From: Wohlfahrtiimonas chitiniclastica DSM 18708
GTDB lineage: Bacteria > Pseudomonadota > Gammaproteobacteria > Cardiobacteriales > Wohlfahrtiimonadaceae
DNA length: 64,000 nt
Direction: 5' to 3'
NCBI RefSeq assembly: GCF_000375345.1
Contig: NZ_AQXD01000001.1
Location: 636,600-700,599, forward strand
In this document: one piece after another, positions 26,124 to 34,904 of the stretch
Layout: each line of letters begins with the position of its first letter
Position numbering within the stretch: position 1 is the first letter of the stretch
Notes under the pieces: generated by a model
Databases searched by the model: none
Seen by the model: the letters and a program-made list of their open reading frames with translations, nothing else
What the model was told of the DNA's origin: nothing
Position numbers and translations under genes: made by a program

Positions 26124-27397
26124 TGGCATTTAAAGAAAACAGTTCACAGCGCGGCATTGTTGGCTGGATCGATAACCGTTTACCGGTTGTCGAAGCCACT
26201 CGCAAACACATGACCGAATATTACGCACCGAAAAACTTCAACTTCTTGTATGTGTTCGGTGTGTTGTCGATGGTGGTTTTAGTGAACCAAATCATCACTG
26301 GTATTTGGCTTGTGATGCATTACATTCCCGATGCCACTTTAAGCGAAACAGGCATGCCGATTGCCTTTGCTTCCGTAGAAACTGCCATCATGCGTGATGT
26401 GGATTGGATGTGGCTGATACGCTACATGCATGAAGTGGGCGCATCGATGTTCTTCGTGGTGGTCTACATCCACATGTTCCGTGGTTTAATGTATGGATCT
26501 TTCCGTAAACCACGTGAGCTTGTGTGGATCTTCGGTATGTTCATTTACTTACTCTTGATGGCTGAAGCCTTCATTGGTTACGTATTACCGTATGGTCAAA
26601 TGTCCTTCTGGGGCGCGCAAGTGATCATCTCATTGTTTGGTGCGATCCCTTATGTGGGCGACACTTTACTTGAGTTCATTCGCGGTGACTTCGTCATTTC
26701 AGCGGCAACTGTGTCTCGCTTCTTTGCCCTTCACGTGATTGCATTGCCACTCGTGTTGGTTTTCTTAGTGATTGGTCACATCTTAGCCCTTCACCATGTG
26801 GGTTCAAACAACCCAGATGGCATCGAAATCAAAGATCATTTAGATGAAAATGGTAAGCCTTTAGACGGCATCCCATTCCACCCTTACTACTCTGTGCATG
26901 ACACATTTGCAGTGGGCATCTTCTTAATCATCTTTGCTTTGATCGTGTTCTATGCGCCAGAAATGGGTGGTTATTTCTTAGAAAAACCAAACTTTGATCC
27001 AGCAAACCCATTGGCAACACCATCACACATTGCACCGGTTTGGTACTTCACGCCATTTTACTCCATCTTACGTGCGATCCCATCATGGTTCGGTACGCAA
27101 ATCTGGGGTGTGATTGGCATGGGCGGCGCGATTGCAGTACTCTTTGTTCTACCTTGGTTAGACAGAAGTCCTGTGAAATCAATTCGCTATAAAGGTCCAT
27201 TGACTAAAATTCTTTTAACACTCTTTGTGATCTGCTTCTTAGTATTGGGTTACTTAGGTGTTGTGGAAGCAACTGCAGGTAGAACATTGGTGGCAAGACT
27301 TTGTACGGTTTATTATTTCGCTTTCTTCTTATTGATGCCAATTTGGAGCAAGCTTGATAAAACCAAACCAGTACCAACAAGGGTGACAATGAAATGA
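26123..27397 (+). CDS. petB: Cytochrome b subunit of the bc1 complex
   Basis: Polytopic heme-b protein that carries the quinol oxidation and reduction sites. The 424 residues have about eight membrane spans, the paired heme-ligand histidines in IRYMHEVGASMFFVVVYIHMFRG and RFFALHVIALP...GHILALHHVGSN, the segment GYVLPYGQMSFWGAQV, and a PEWYF-like box as PVWYFTPFY. Both halves (b6-like and subunit IV-like) are in one chain, as in true bc1. It overlaps petC by four bases (ATGA). Confidence 0.96.
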   Translation: MAFKENSSQRGIVGWIDNRLPVVEATRKHMTEYYAPKNFNFLYVFGVLSMVVLVNQIITGIWLVMHYIPDATLSETGMPIAFASVETAIMRDVDWMWLIRYMHEVGASMFFVVVYIHMFRGLMYGSFRKPRELVWIFGMFIYLLLMAEAFIGYVLPYGQMSFWGAQVIISLFGAIPYVGDTLLEFIRGDFVISAATVSRFFALHVIALPLVLVFLVIGHILALHHVGSNNPDGIEIKDHLDENGKPLDGIPFHPYYSVHDTFAVGIFLIIFALIVFYAPEMGGYFLEKPNFDPANPLATPSHIAPVWYFTPFYSILRAIPSWFGTQIWGVIGMGGAIAVLFVLPWLDRSPVKSIRYKGPLTKILLTLFVICFLVLGYLGVVEATAGRTLVARLCTVYYFAFFLLMPIWSKLDKTKPVPTRVTMK

Positions 27398-28221
27398 AAA
27401 AATTAAAAATTTTATTAATGTCAATCTCATTGATGTCAGCAGCTTCTGCAACGACTTTACCACCAGTTGAGATTGATGTAACAGATCAAGTATCTTTACA
27501 AAATGGTGCTGAGCTCTTCATGCAATACTGCCACGGTTGTCACTCATTAGAGTTTCAACGCTATAACGTGACAGGCCGTGACATTGGCATGGCCGATGAC
27601 AATGCAGTCAAAGATAAACTCATTCATACAGGCAGCTTCTCCACCCGTGAAAATGAGTATCAGCCAACGAAAGTGGGCGATTTAATGAAATCCTCCATGA
27701 ATCGTAATGACTCAAACTTATGGTTTGGTAAAGCGCCACCGGATTTATCCACCATCGTGCGTGCACGTACGGGTGATCCAAATGGCTCGATTGAACCACG
27801 TAAAAATGGTGCGGACTATATTTATCACTATTTGAACTCATTCTATTTAGATGATACGCGTCCCATTGGCGTGAACAACATCGCCTTCCCAAGCGTGGGT
27901 ATGCCACATGTGTTGGCAGAACTTCAAGGGGAAACCAAAGCCGTCTTTGAAGAGCGCTTGCCAGAAGGTTGTAAGGTTGCCGATGAGAATGAATGTAAAC
28001 CTGAGACTGTGGTGATTGACACTGAAGTCATCACACCCGGAAAAATGACGCCTGAAGAGTATCGTGCGGCGACTCGTGACATTGTGAACTTCTTGTCCTA
28101 TGTTTCAGAGCCTGCGCAAATCAAGCGTGCTCAATACGGGCCATGGGTCATTCTCTTCTTAGTGATCTTTACAGCTTGTGCCTATTTCATGAATAGAGAA
28201 TACTGGAAAGATGTAAAATAA
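27394..28221 (+). CDS. petC: Cytochrome c1 subunit of the bc1 complex
   Basis: Periplasmic c-type cytochrome anchored by a C-terminal membrane span. A signal peptide (1-19) is followed by the heme-binding motif Cys46-H-G-Cys49-His50. PPDLSTIVRARTG and the Met-containing segment FPSVGMPHVLAELQG are typical of c1; the anchor is about residues 249-268. 275 residues. Last gene of petABC. A strong terminator hairpin follows 11 bases after the stop. Confidence 0.95.
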   Translation: MKKLKILLMSISLMSAASATTLPPVEIDVTDQVSLQNGAELFMQYCHGCHSLEFQRYNVTGRDIGMADDNAVKDKLIHTGSFSTRENEYQPTKVGDLMKSSMNRNDSNLWFGKAPPDLSTIVRARTGDPNGSIEPRKNGADYIYHYLNSFYLDDTRPIGVNNIAFPSVGMPHVLAELQGETKAVFEERLPEGCKVADENECKPETVVIDTEVITPGKMTPEEYRAATRDIVNFLSYVSEPAQIKRAQYGPWVILFLVIFTACAYFMNREYWKDVK

Positions 28222-28232
28222 GCAGTATAAAG

Positions 28233-28266
28233 TGGGCTATCCTTTGGATAGCCCATTGTTTTTATT
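28233..28266 (+). terminator. Terminator after petABC
   Basis: TGGGCTATCC (28233-28242) pairs perfectly with GGATAGCCCA (28246-28255) around TTT, then TTGTTTTTATTTT. It ends petABC, so sspAB needs read-through or its own promoter in the next 30 bases. Confidence 0.85.
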
Positions 28267-28288
28267 TTGTTTGAGGTAAAGGAATAAA

Positions 28289-28888
28289 ATGTCTACACGT
28301 CGTTCAGGCTTTACGCTTTATCAAGAAAATCCTTCATTAGATGCGGATCGTATCGCGATTACATTATTAGAAAAAAATATACTCAGCGATTCAGTCTATG
28401 TTGACATCAGCAATCCGCCCGAAGAGTTATTAGATATTAACCCACAATTAATTCTCCCAACTTTAGAAACAAAAGAAGTCACCCTCTATTACCCTGGCAT
28501 TGTCTTAGAATTTTTAGACGAACGCTTCCCTCATCCACCCTTGTTGCCCCATGATCCCATCAATCGTGGTAAATTCCGTTTGATTTTAAAGCGCGTGCTC
28601 AATGAATGGTATCCACTACTTGAAAAAGTGCTCAAAAAAGGCGAAGCTGATAAGAAATCCATGAAAGCGATTCATGATCTATTATTGCGCTATAACCCAT
28701 TATTTGAGGGTTTTATCTATTTTCAAAGCAATGATTTTAGTATCATAGATGCATCGCTCGCGCCCTTCTTCTGGCATTTGCAAGCCTTTGACATTGCCAT
28801 TCCAGAAAAAGCGCCTGCAATCATTGAATACAACAGCAACATTCTCGCCCGCGAGAGTGTGATTCATCATTACAAATCAAAGGGGTAA
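28289..28888 (+). CDS. sspA: Stringent starvation protein A
   Basis: RNA-polymerase-associated protein with a glutathione S-transferase fold but no known GST activity; acts in stationary-phase and acid responses. 199 residues: an N-terminal thioredoxin-like part (GFTLYQENPSLDADRIAITLLEKN), PQLILPTLETKEVTLYYPGIVLEFLDERFPHP, and a helical C-terminal domain. The petABC-sspAB order is typical of gammaproteobacteria and betaproteobacteria. sspB follows 6 bases later. Confidence 0.93.
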   Translation: MSTRRSGFTLYQENPSLDADRIAITLLEKNILSDSVYVDISNPPEELLDINPQLILPTLETKEVTLYYPGIVLEFLDERFPHPPLLPHDPINRGKFRLILKRVLNEWYPLLEKVLKKGEADKKSMKAIHDLLLRYNPLFEGFIYFQSNDFSIIDASLAPFFWHLQAFDIAIPEKAPAIIEYNSNILARESVIHHYKSKG

Positions 28889-28894
28889 TTCACC

Positions 28895-29362
28895 ATGATG
28901 ACTTCAAATAAGCCTTATATCATCCGTGCATTTTATGATTGGATTGTGGACAACGGTGTCACACCCTACATTGCGGTTGATGCCACATTGCCTTATGTTG
29001 AAGTCCCTGAGGATTACATGACAGAAGGTAAAATTATTTTAAACATCGAGCCTTCTGCCACCCCAAATTTGGTGCTTGGCAATGAATGGATCACGTTTTC
29101 TGCCCGCTTTGGCGGTGTGCCGATGGAAATTAATGTCCCCATTGGCGCTGTGATTGCCATTTATGCCCGTGAAAATGGTCATGGCATTGAATTTCAGCCA
29201 GAACCTTTGTTAGATGATCCATTCCCAGTGGAAGCAGAAAAAGCCTCGCCATTTGCCGTCATTGCCAATGAAGAGAGCGAGAAACCTGCTAAAAAATCCG
29301 CAGCTAAAAAAGCAACGGGTAAAAAACCCACTAAAAAGCCTTCATTGACCATCGTTGAATGA
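28895..29362 (+). CDS. sspB: ClpXP protease specificity-enhancing factor SspB
   Basis: Adaptor that brings ssrA-tagged proteins to ClpXP. The 155 residues begin with the conserved core KPYIIRAFYDWIVDNGVTPYI and contain ISFSARFGG-like ITFSARFGGVPMEINVP and AIYARENGHGIEF. A Lys/Ala-rich linker leads to the C-terminal SLTIVE, the position of the ClpX-docking peptide. Two ATGs in a row (28895, 28898) follow AGGGG; either could be used. Confidence 0.95.
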   Translation: MMTSNKPYIIRAFYDWIVDNGVTPYIAVDATLPYVEVPEDYMTEGKIILNIEPSATPNLVLGNEWITFSARFGGVPMEINVPIGAVIAIYARENGHGIEFQPEPLLDDPFPVEAEKASPFAVIANEESEKPAKKSAAKKATGKKPTKKPSLTIVE

Positions 29363-29374
29363 TTCAAACCCAAT

Positions 29375-29402
29375 AAAAAAGCCTGTTTTCACAGGCTTTT
29401 TC
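29375..29402. terminator. Bidirectional terminator between sspB and ppa
   Basis: GCCTGT (29381-29386) and ACAGGC (29391-29396) with loop TTTC, an A-run on the left and a T-run on the right. It can serve both convergent genes. Confidence 0.85.
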
Positions 29403-29426
29403 TTCATCTGATGAATGATTCAACCA

Positions 29427-29963
29427 TTATTTTTTACTGTTGAACATTTCTAAAGATTTTAAGATCTCTTTTTCAGCATCTTCTTTTGTGCCAAAACCAT
29501 CTAATTTAACCCATTTGCCTTTTTCTAAACCTTTGTAGTTTTGGAAGAAGAACTCGATTTGTTTCACCAATAATTCTGGTAAATCATCGATGGATTGAAT
29601 GTTGTCATACATTGGGCACAATTTAGACACTGGCACTGCCACTAATTTAGCATCACCGCCAGATTCATCTGTCATGTTCAACACGCCTAAAGGACGTGCA
29701 CGCACAACACAGCCGTGGATTAATGGAAATGGTGTCACAACCAATACGTCTAACGCATCGCCATCATCACATAATGTTTGTGGAATGTAACCGTAGTTTG
29801 CAGGATAACGCATGTTTGTGCCCACAAAGCGATCAACCCATACTAAATCATCTTCGATCTCATATTTCACAGGATCAGATTCAGCAGGGATTTCGATGAT
29901 ACAGTTAAAATCTTCAGTGATTTTGTTTAAATCTTTTGCAGCCGGAATAGAATTAAAGCTCAT
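29427..29963 (-). CDS. ppa: Inorganic pyrophosphatase
   Basis: Soluble family I enzyme that hydrolyses pyrophosphate. The 178 residues show the family landmarks YEIEDDLVWVDRFV, MRYPANYGYIPQT, DGDALDVLVVTPFPL (metal-binding D-x-D-x4-D signature) and KLVAVPVSK. Normal hexameric-type length. Monocistronic on the minus strand, sharing a bidirectional terminator with sspB. Confidence 0.96.
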   Translation of the reverse strand: MSFNSIPAAKDLNKITEDFNCIIEIPAESDPVKYEIEDDLVWVDRFVGTNMRYPANYGYIPQTLCDDGDALDVLVVTPFPLIHGCVVRARPLGVLNMTDESGGDAKLVAVPVSKLCPMYDNIQSIDDLPELLVKQIEFFFQNYKGLEKGKWVKLDGFGTKEDAEKEILKSLEMFNSKK

Positions 29964-30050
29964 TTTTGACCTCTAGTTGTGTGATGAACATCTAAAACGC
30001 GCTATTATACCCGTTTATATCCTCGACTTCCATGCACCTAAAGGCACAAA

Positions 30051-30674
30051 ATGTACACTCGTTTGATTCTTTTGCTCCCTGGCCCCGTCAATTACGCACA
30101 ATTGAACCTCTCTTTGAATAAGAATGATTACATCATCGCGGTAGATGGTGGCATTGAACATGTCAAAGCGCTCGATGTTACGCCAAATTTATGGGTGGGC
30201 GATTTTGACTCTTGCCAAAGCGAAGATCAAGCCATCTATCAGCATCTTAATAAAGAGACACATCCGACGGACAAAGATTATTTAGATACAGAACTTGCCC
30301 TTTCAAAAGCTGAATCGCTGAACATCACAGAGTGCATTTTAATTGGCGGCATCGGTGGATTGCTTGATCATCAAATGGGCTTATTTATGCTGCCCTGCGC
30401 GCATAAGGATCTCCATTTCATTCATACAGATGGCCACACAAAGCTTTATTCCCTCAATCATGCTTGCACGCTTGCGATTGCCCAAGAACATTATCAGCGC
30501 TTGAGCATTGTGCCCATCACGACACTACAATCAGTGACCACAAGCGGTGTTAAATGGCCATTAACGAACGCCACATTGCCCGTAGGCTTTGGGCGCTCCC
30601 TTAGCAATCAAATCACAGATTTTGTGGTCAATTACACACAAACCGATGGCATTGGATGGATCATTCTTTCTTAA
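30051..30674 (+). CDS. thiN: Thiamine pyrophosphokinase
   Basis: Transfers pyrophosphate from ATP to thiamine. The 207 residues show the TPK signature: DYIIAVDGGIEHVKALDVTPNLWVGDFDS, then THPTDKDYLDTELAL (metal/ATP loop) and LIGGIGGLLDHQMG. The C-terminal beta domain holds YQRLSIVPI and SNQITDF. No TPP riboswitch is visible upstream. It is divergent from ppa and lies 80 bases before modA. Confidence 0.9.
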   Translation: MYTRLILLLPGPVNYAQLNLSLNKNDYIIAVDGGIEHVKALDVTPNLWVGDFDSCQSEDQAIYQHLNKETHPTDKDYLDTELALSKAESLNITECILIGGIGGLLDHQMGLFMLPCAHKDLHFIHTDGHTKLYSLNHACTLAIAQEHYQRLSIVPITTLQSVTTSGVKWPLTNATLPVGFGRSLSNQITDFVVNYTQTDGIGWIILS

Positions 30675-30695
30675 TTGCCGCTGTGAAATTGAATT

Positions 30696-30721
30696 TCGAT
30701 ATATAACAATGTATATTACGA
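30696..30721 (+). promoter_or_regulatory. ModE-like operator upstream of modABC
   Basis: TCGATATATA (30696-30705), six bases, then TATATTACGA (30712-30721). The right arm read on the other strand is TCGTAATATA, so eight of ten positions are symmetric. Arm sequence and 6-base spacing follow the known ModE operator pattern. It lies 33-59 bases before the modA ATG, where it would overlap the promoter. No modE gene is in the window. Confidence 0.7.
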
Positions 30722-30754
30722 TCTGTTTAGATTCCTAACTGTGGAGTAATACGC

Positions 30755-31498
30755 ATGAAAAAACATTTAATTGCCACAACGTTAATCGCTTCATTCTTCA
30801 CTTTAGCCTCTGCTGAAGAAATCATGGTGTCAGCGGCTGCAAGCTTAACAAATGCCTTTACAGACATCGCTAAAAACTACGAAAAAGCGCACCCTGAAGA
30901 TAAAGTGATGCTCAACTTTGCAGGTTCTGGTGCATTATTACAACAAATGGAAAATGGCGCACCTGTGGACATCTTTGCCTCAGCTGACCAAGTGACCATG
31001 GATAAAGCCATTGAGAAGAAATTGGTGAAAGCCGACACTCGCAAAACCTTTGTCCAAAATACATTGGTGGTGATTGTCAGCACAGACAGCAAATTAGATC
31101 CTAAAAATTTAGAAGATTTAACCAAAGCAGATGTGACGAAAATCGCCCTTGCAAACCCTGCAAGCGTGCCAGTTGGCCGTTACACTAAAAATGTGTTAGA
31201 AGCCGCTAAATTATGGCAAACACTTGAGCCTAAATTCATTGAAACTGAAAGCGTGCGCCAATCGCTTGCGTATGTGGCACAAAATGAAACAGACACAGGC
31301 TTTGTGTATGGCACCGATGCTGCAGTCCTCAAAAAAGAGGTGCGCGTTGCCTTCACAGTGCCCACAGAACAACCGATCACTTACCCAATTGCTTTAACCA
31401 CAGATAGCAAAAAAGGCAGCGACCGTTTCTATGACTATATCTTTAATGCAGACAGCCAAAAGATTTTAGAAGATTACGGATTCACGAAGCCTGAATGA
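30755..31498 (+). CDS. modA: Molybdate ABC transporter, periplasmic binding protein
   Basis: Binds molybdate or tungstate in the periplasm. The 247 residues have a signal peptide (1-20, ending LASA) and the ModA core: VSAAASLTNAFTDIAKNYEK, LNFAGSGALLQQMENGAPVDIFASAD, ALANPASVPVGRYTKNVLE and ETDTGFVYGTDA. These contain the oxyanion-contacting Ser residues. First gene of modABC; a ModE-type operator lies upstream. The stop overlaps the modB start (ATGA). Confidence 0.94.
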   Translation: MKKHLIATTLIASFFTLASAEEIMVSAAASLTNAFTDIAKNYEKAHPEDKVMLNFAGSGALLQQMENGAPVDIFASADQVTMDKAIEKKLVKADTRKTFVQNTLVVIVSTDSKLDPKNLEDLTKADVTKIALANPASVPVGRYTKNVLEAAKLWQTLEPKFIETESVRQSLAYVAQNETDTGFVYGTDAAVLKKEVRVAFTVPTEQPITYPIALTTDSKKGSDRFYDYIFNADSQKILEDYGFTKPE

Positions 31499-32163
31499 TC
31501 GATTCAATTTATCCAATTTTAATCCTAACGCTTAAGGTGGCAGGTTTTGCCACGTTAATCGGCTCCCTATTAGGCATTTTAATTGGATATTTCCTAGCTC
31601 GGGCAAACTTTTGGGGTAAAAATCTACTCGACACCATCCTTACCCTACCGATGGTTTTACCTCCGACAGTGCTCGGCTATTACCTCTTAACAGTCATTGG
31701 CCAGAAAAGCATGTTTGGCCAATGGTTGTCTTCAACGTTTGGCATTCGCTTAATCTTCACTTGGCAAGCTGCCGTGATCGCCGCAACCATTGTGGCATTC
31801 CCATTGATTTTAAAGCCTGCACGCGCTGCTTTTGAAGATGTCAACCGCGAATATGAACAAGCCGCAAGCATGCTTGGGGTCTCTAAAATTGCCATCTTTT
31901 TTCGCATCACTTTGCCGCTCGCTTGGCGCGGTGTGCTTTCAGGTGTTTTATTGGCGTTTGCCCGCGCCCTCGGCGAATTTGGCGCAACCTTAATGGTGGC
32001 CGGTGCCACACAAAAGACGCAAACCCTTTCAATCGCCATTTATCGTGCCTATAACTCCTTTGATTATGATACCGCGAACTATTTAGTGCTCATCACATCG
32101 ATTGTGTGTATCTGTATTTTAATGACGGCAACGTTCCTTAACCCTCGCAAACCAAGATTGTAG
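31495..32163 (+). CDS. modB: Molybdate ABC transporter, permease
   Basis: Inner-membrane permease of the molybdate importer. 222 residues with five or six spans; typical LPMVLPPTVLGYYLL and the EAA loop with its glycine (YEQAASMLGVSKIAIFFRITLP), which docks onto ModC. ALGEFGATLMVAGATQKTQTLSIAIY is diagnostic for ModB. Seven bases before modC. Confidence 0.95.
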   Translation: MIDSIYPILILTLKVAGFATLIGSLLGILIGYFLARANFWGKNLLDTILTLPMVLPPTVLGYYLLTVIGQKSMFGQWLSSTFGIRLIFTWQAAVIAATIVAFPLILKPARAAFEDVNREYEQAASMLGVSKIAIFFRITLPLAWRGVLSGVLLAFARALGEFGATLMVAGATQKTQTLSIAIYRAYNSFDYDTANYLVLITSIVCICILMTATFLNPRKPRL

Positions 32164-32170
32164 GGGCGCT

Positions 32171-32842
32171 ATGAACATTAATCTATCCATCCATAAAACA
32201 TTAACCGCCTATAAACGCACCTTTGTGCTTGATGTTGAGTATCAAACTGAGGCGGAACGCTTAGTGATCATTGGGGCATCGGGTTCTGGGAAAAGCGTTT
32301 TATTAAAAACCATTGCAGGGCTCATTACGCCAGATGCGGGTAAAATCGTGTTGCAAGATCGTGTTTTGTTTGATGCCGATAACAAAATCAACCTCAAACC
32401 CCAAGAACGCAAACTTGCTTATCTCTTTCAGAGTTATGCCCTATTTCCACATTTAAATGTGGCACAAAACATCAGCTTTGCACTGCATCAATCCATTTTC
32501 AATGGCCGCAAACACCATGTACCGCCAGAAGTCCAATATTGGCTTGAGCTCTTTCATTTAGAAGGCATTCAGTTTCAATATCCCGATGAAATCTCAGGCG
32601 GACAAAAGCAGCGCGTTGCCCTTGCTCGCGCGTTGATTGTCAATCCGATGGCCATTTTGTTAGATGAGCCATTCTCTGCCCTTGACACCAATTTGCGTGG
32701 CATCATGCGTAAAGAGCTCAGCGACATTCAAGCAGATTTACAGATTCCGATGATCCTCATCACTCATGATCGAGAAGATGCCAAAGCCTTTGGCGATGCG
32801 GTCATTGAGATTGAAAATGGTCAGATTTTGAAAACATCTTAA
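32171..32842 (+). CDS. modC: Molybdate ABC transporter, ATPase without Mop domain
   Basis: ATPase that powers molybdate import. Walker A GASGSGKS, Q-loop LFQSYALFPHL, signature SGGQKQRVALARAL, Walker B AILLDEPFSALD and the switch His of LITHDRED are all intact. At 223 residues the protein stops after the nucleotide-binding domain. The usual C-terminal Mop/TOBE molybdate-sensing domain (ModC is about 350 residues in E. coli) is absent, and no reading frame for it follows. Feedback by bound molybdate may therefore be missing. Confidence 0.92.
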   Translation: MNINLSIHKTLTAYKRTFVLDVEYQTEAERLVIIGASGSGKSVLLKTIAGLITPDAGKIVLQDRVLFDADNKINLKPQERKLAYLFQSYALFPHLNVAQNISFALHQSIFNGRKHHVPPEVQYWLELFHLEGIQFQYPDEISGGQKQRVALARALIVNPMAILLDEPFSALDTNLRGIMRKELSDIQADLQIPMILITHDREDAKAFGDAVIEIENGQILKTS

Positions 32843-32909
32843 ACAGGATGCTTTTAAAGTGCGCCCATAACTCATACAATAGCGCATTGATTACCATTTT
32901 AGCTTGAGC

Positions 32910-33296
32910 ATGAATCAACTCATCATCATTACACTCATCGGCATTGGCGGCGGTTTAGGTGCGATTTTACGGCATTTGAGCGGTGTTGCCATTGTGCGGA
33001 TTTGGCCACATGCTTTTCCTCTGGCAACTTTCTCCATCAATCTTTTAGGGGCATTGTTGATTGGTGTATTGATGGCGATGCTCACAGCTAAAACAGCGCA
33101 ATCCTCTTTACTCAAATATTTCTTCATCACAGGATTATGCGGTGGCTACACCACTTTTTCCACATTCTCCCTCGAAAATTGGCAGCTCATTGAAGCCGGT
33201 AAATTTGGCACTGCCCTCCTTTACAGCATGAGCAGCCTGATTTTAAGCTTAGGCTGCGTCTTTGTGGGACTTTATGTGGGCAAATCCCTCTCTTAA
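32910..33296 (+). CDS. crcB: Fluoride channel Fluc/CrcB
   Basis: Small dual-topology membrane channel that exports fluoride. The 128 residues have four membrane spans and the family motifs GIGGGLGAILRHL, NLLGALLIGVL (with the conserved Asn) and GLCGGYTTFSTFSLE (the Phe-box pore segment). The ATG at 32910 gives the normal family length; an upstream in-frame TTG (32904) is less likely. No fluoride riboswitch is apparent in the 67 bases after modC. Confidence 0.95.
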   Translation: MNQLIIITLIGIGGGLGAILRHLSGVAIVRIWPHAFPLATFSINLLGALLIGVLMAMLTAKTAQSSLLKYFFITGLCGGYTTFSTFSLENWQLIEAGKFGTALLYSMSSLILSLGCVFVGLYVGKSLS

Positions 33297-33308
33297 AAAG
33301 CAATCATC

Positions 33309-34073
33309 ATGAAAAAACCTTTTCCCGATACCCTTTTAAATCGCATTCGCATTGTTATGGTGCGCACCTCTCACTCAGGCAACATTGGCGCAGCAGCGCG
33401 TGCAATGCGCGTGATGGGTTTATACCATTTAACTTTAGTGGATCCTAAACACTTCCCAAGCCAAGAAGCCACAGCACTTGCCAGCGGCGCTGTCGATGTA
33501 TTAGAGCAAGCCGTCGTTGTGCCGACATTAGAAGAAGCCTTAAAAGATTGCCATGTGGCTTATGCCACCACAGCGCGCCCGCGTTACATTTCATCGAAAC
33601 TCTACACTGTCGAAGAAGCTGCCATTGAAGCTGTGCGTGACATTCAAGTGGCGGATGATCAACAGATTGCCTTTGTCTTTGGCACAGAACGCACAGGCCT
33701 CACCAATGAAGAGATCGAACTTTGCCAACGCATGATGACGATTCCCACTGAAAATCGCTACAACTCACTCAACATTGCCTCAGCCATTCAAGTGGTGTGT
33801 TATGAGCTCCATAAGGCCCATAAAACAGCGTTAGAAATTCCGATGATCACTGAGCAGTTTGACCTTGATCCTTTAGCGAATGGCGAGATGCGCGAAGGGT
33901 TTTATCAACATTTAGAAGAGGTCTTGTGCCAAACTGAATTTTTAGACCCCAATGAACCGAAAAACATCATGAAAAAAGTGCGTAACCTCTTTCAAAAACG
34001 CGATTTAACTGAACCTGAAATCCATTTATTGCGCGGCATTCTCACCGCCATTAACCGCAAAATTGAGGGCTAA
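33309..34073 (+). CDS. trmJ: tRNA (Cm32/Um32) 2'-O-methyltransferase
   Basis: SPOUT-class SAM enzyme that methylates the ribose of nucleotide 32 in tRNA. The 254 residues contain [26 protein letters not shown] (SPOUT motif 1), [15 protein letters not shown] (motif 2) and [25 protein letters not shown] (motif 3, knot). A helical C-terminal dimer part follows. It is 12 bases after crcB and 2 bases before cysE; trmJ-cysE is a common pair, usually followed by iscR, which is not here. Confidence 0.94.
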   Translation: MKKPFPDTLLNRIRIVMVRTSHSGNIGAAARAMRVMGLYHLTLVDPKHFPSQEATALASGAVDVLEQAVVVPTLEEALKDCHVAYATTARPRYISSKLYTVEEAAIEAVRDIQVADDQQIAFVFGTERTGLTNEEIELCQRMMTIPTENRYNSLNIASAIQVVCYELHKAHKTALEIPMITEQFDLDPLANGEMREGFYQHLEEVLCQTEFLDPNEPKNIMKKVRNLFQKRDLTEPEIHLLRGILTAINRKIEG

Positions 34074-34075
34074 AC

Positions 34076-34846
34076 ATGTTCAAACACATGAAAGAAGACA
34101 TTCAAACCATTCACTATAAAGATCCTGCCGCGCGCAATACCTTAGAAGTATTGCTTGCCTATCCCGGCTTATGGGCTGTGTGGGGGCATCGCATTTCCCA
34201 TTTCTTATGGCATCATCACTGTAAGCTATTAGCACGTTGGTTATCGACTGTGACGCGTTTTTTAACGGGCATTGAGATTCATCCGGGTGCGAAAATTGGT
34301 CGTCGCTTTTTCATTGATCACGGCATGGGTGTTGTGATTGGTGAAACCACAGAGATTGGCAATGATTGTACCCTCTATCATGGTGTGACATTAGGCGGCA
34401 CGAGCCTCAATGAAGGTAAACGCCATCCAACCCTTGGCAATAATGTGATCATTGGCGCAGGCGCTAAAATTTTGGGGCCCATTACCCTTGGGGACAATGC
34501 TAAAGTGGGCTCTAACTCTGTGGTGACCAAACCCATCCCAGAAAATACCACCGCTGTTGGCATTCCTGCGCGCATTGTGAAGCAAAATACGCTTTCAACG
34601 GAGATTGCAAGCAAACTCTTTACCGCTTATGGTGTTGATGCTGTAACGCCTGATCCTGAAGCCACAGCGATTAATTTACTCCTTGATCACATTCAATCAT
34701 TGGATCAAAGTTTAAAAAACATCTGTAAAGAGCTCGCTGCCCAAGACATCCACATTTGCACCCAAGTGCCTAAATTAGATGATCAAGAACTTGAGAATTT
34801 AGAAGCCTTTACGCAAAACCAAGCACCTAAAGATTCTACGCAATAA
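34076..34846 (+). CDS. cysE: Serine O-acetyltransferase
   Basis: First committed step of cysteine synthesis: acetylates serine using acetyl-CoA. The 256 residues have a helical N-terminal part and a left-handed beta-helix of hexapeptide repeats ([32 protein letters not shown], given in parts). The catalytic His-Asp pair (FIDHGMG) and the GVTLGGT segment are present. The tail is longer than in short iscR-linked forms and ends in a Gln-rich stretch. Confidence 0.93.
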   Translation: MFKHMKEDIQTIHYKDPAARNTLEVLLAYPGLWAVWGHRISHFLWHHHCKLLARWLSTVTRFLTGIEIHPGAKIGRRFFIDHGMGVVIGETTEIGNDCTLYHGVTLGGTSLNEGKRHPTLGNNVIIGAGAKILGPITLGDNAKVGSNSVVTKPIPENTTAVGIPARIVKQNTLSTEIASKLFTAYGVDAVTPDPEATAINLLLDHIQSLDQSLKNICKELAAQDIHICTQVPKLDDQELENLEAFTQNQAPKDSTQ

Positions 34847-34856
34847 CCATTGAGCC

Positions 34857-34887
34857 ATAAAAAAAGGACTGCTAAGCAGTCCTTTTT
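34857..34887. terminator. Bidirectional terminator between cysE and argG
   Basis: GGACTGC (34866-34872), loop TAA, GCAGTCC (34876-34882), preceded by an A-run and followed by TTTTT. It serves both converging genes. Confidence 0.88.
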
Positions 34888-34904
34888 CAATCAATGCGTC
34901 AACA

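Noticed and set aside
29964-30050. TPP riboswitch before thiN
   Set aside because: No CTGAGA/ACCTGATC-like core in the gap; the region is just the divergent ppa/thiN promoter area.
30675-30754. Molybdenum-cofactor riboswitch before modA
   Set aside because: The gap is only 80 bases and is explained by a ModE-like operator and promoter; no extended RNA structure is seen.
32843-32909. Fluoride riboswitch before crcB
   Set aside because: The gap is 67 bases, and I could not trace the pseudoknot elements of the crcB motif in it.
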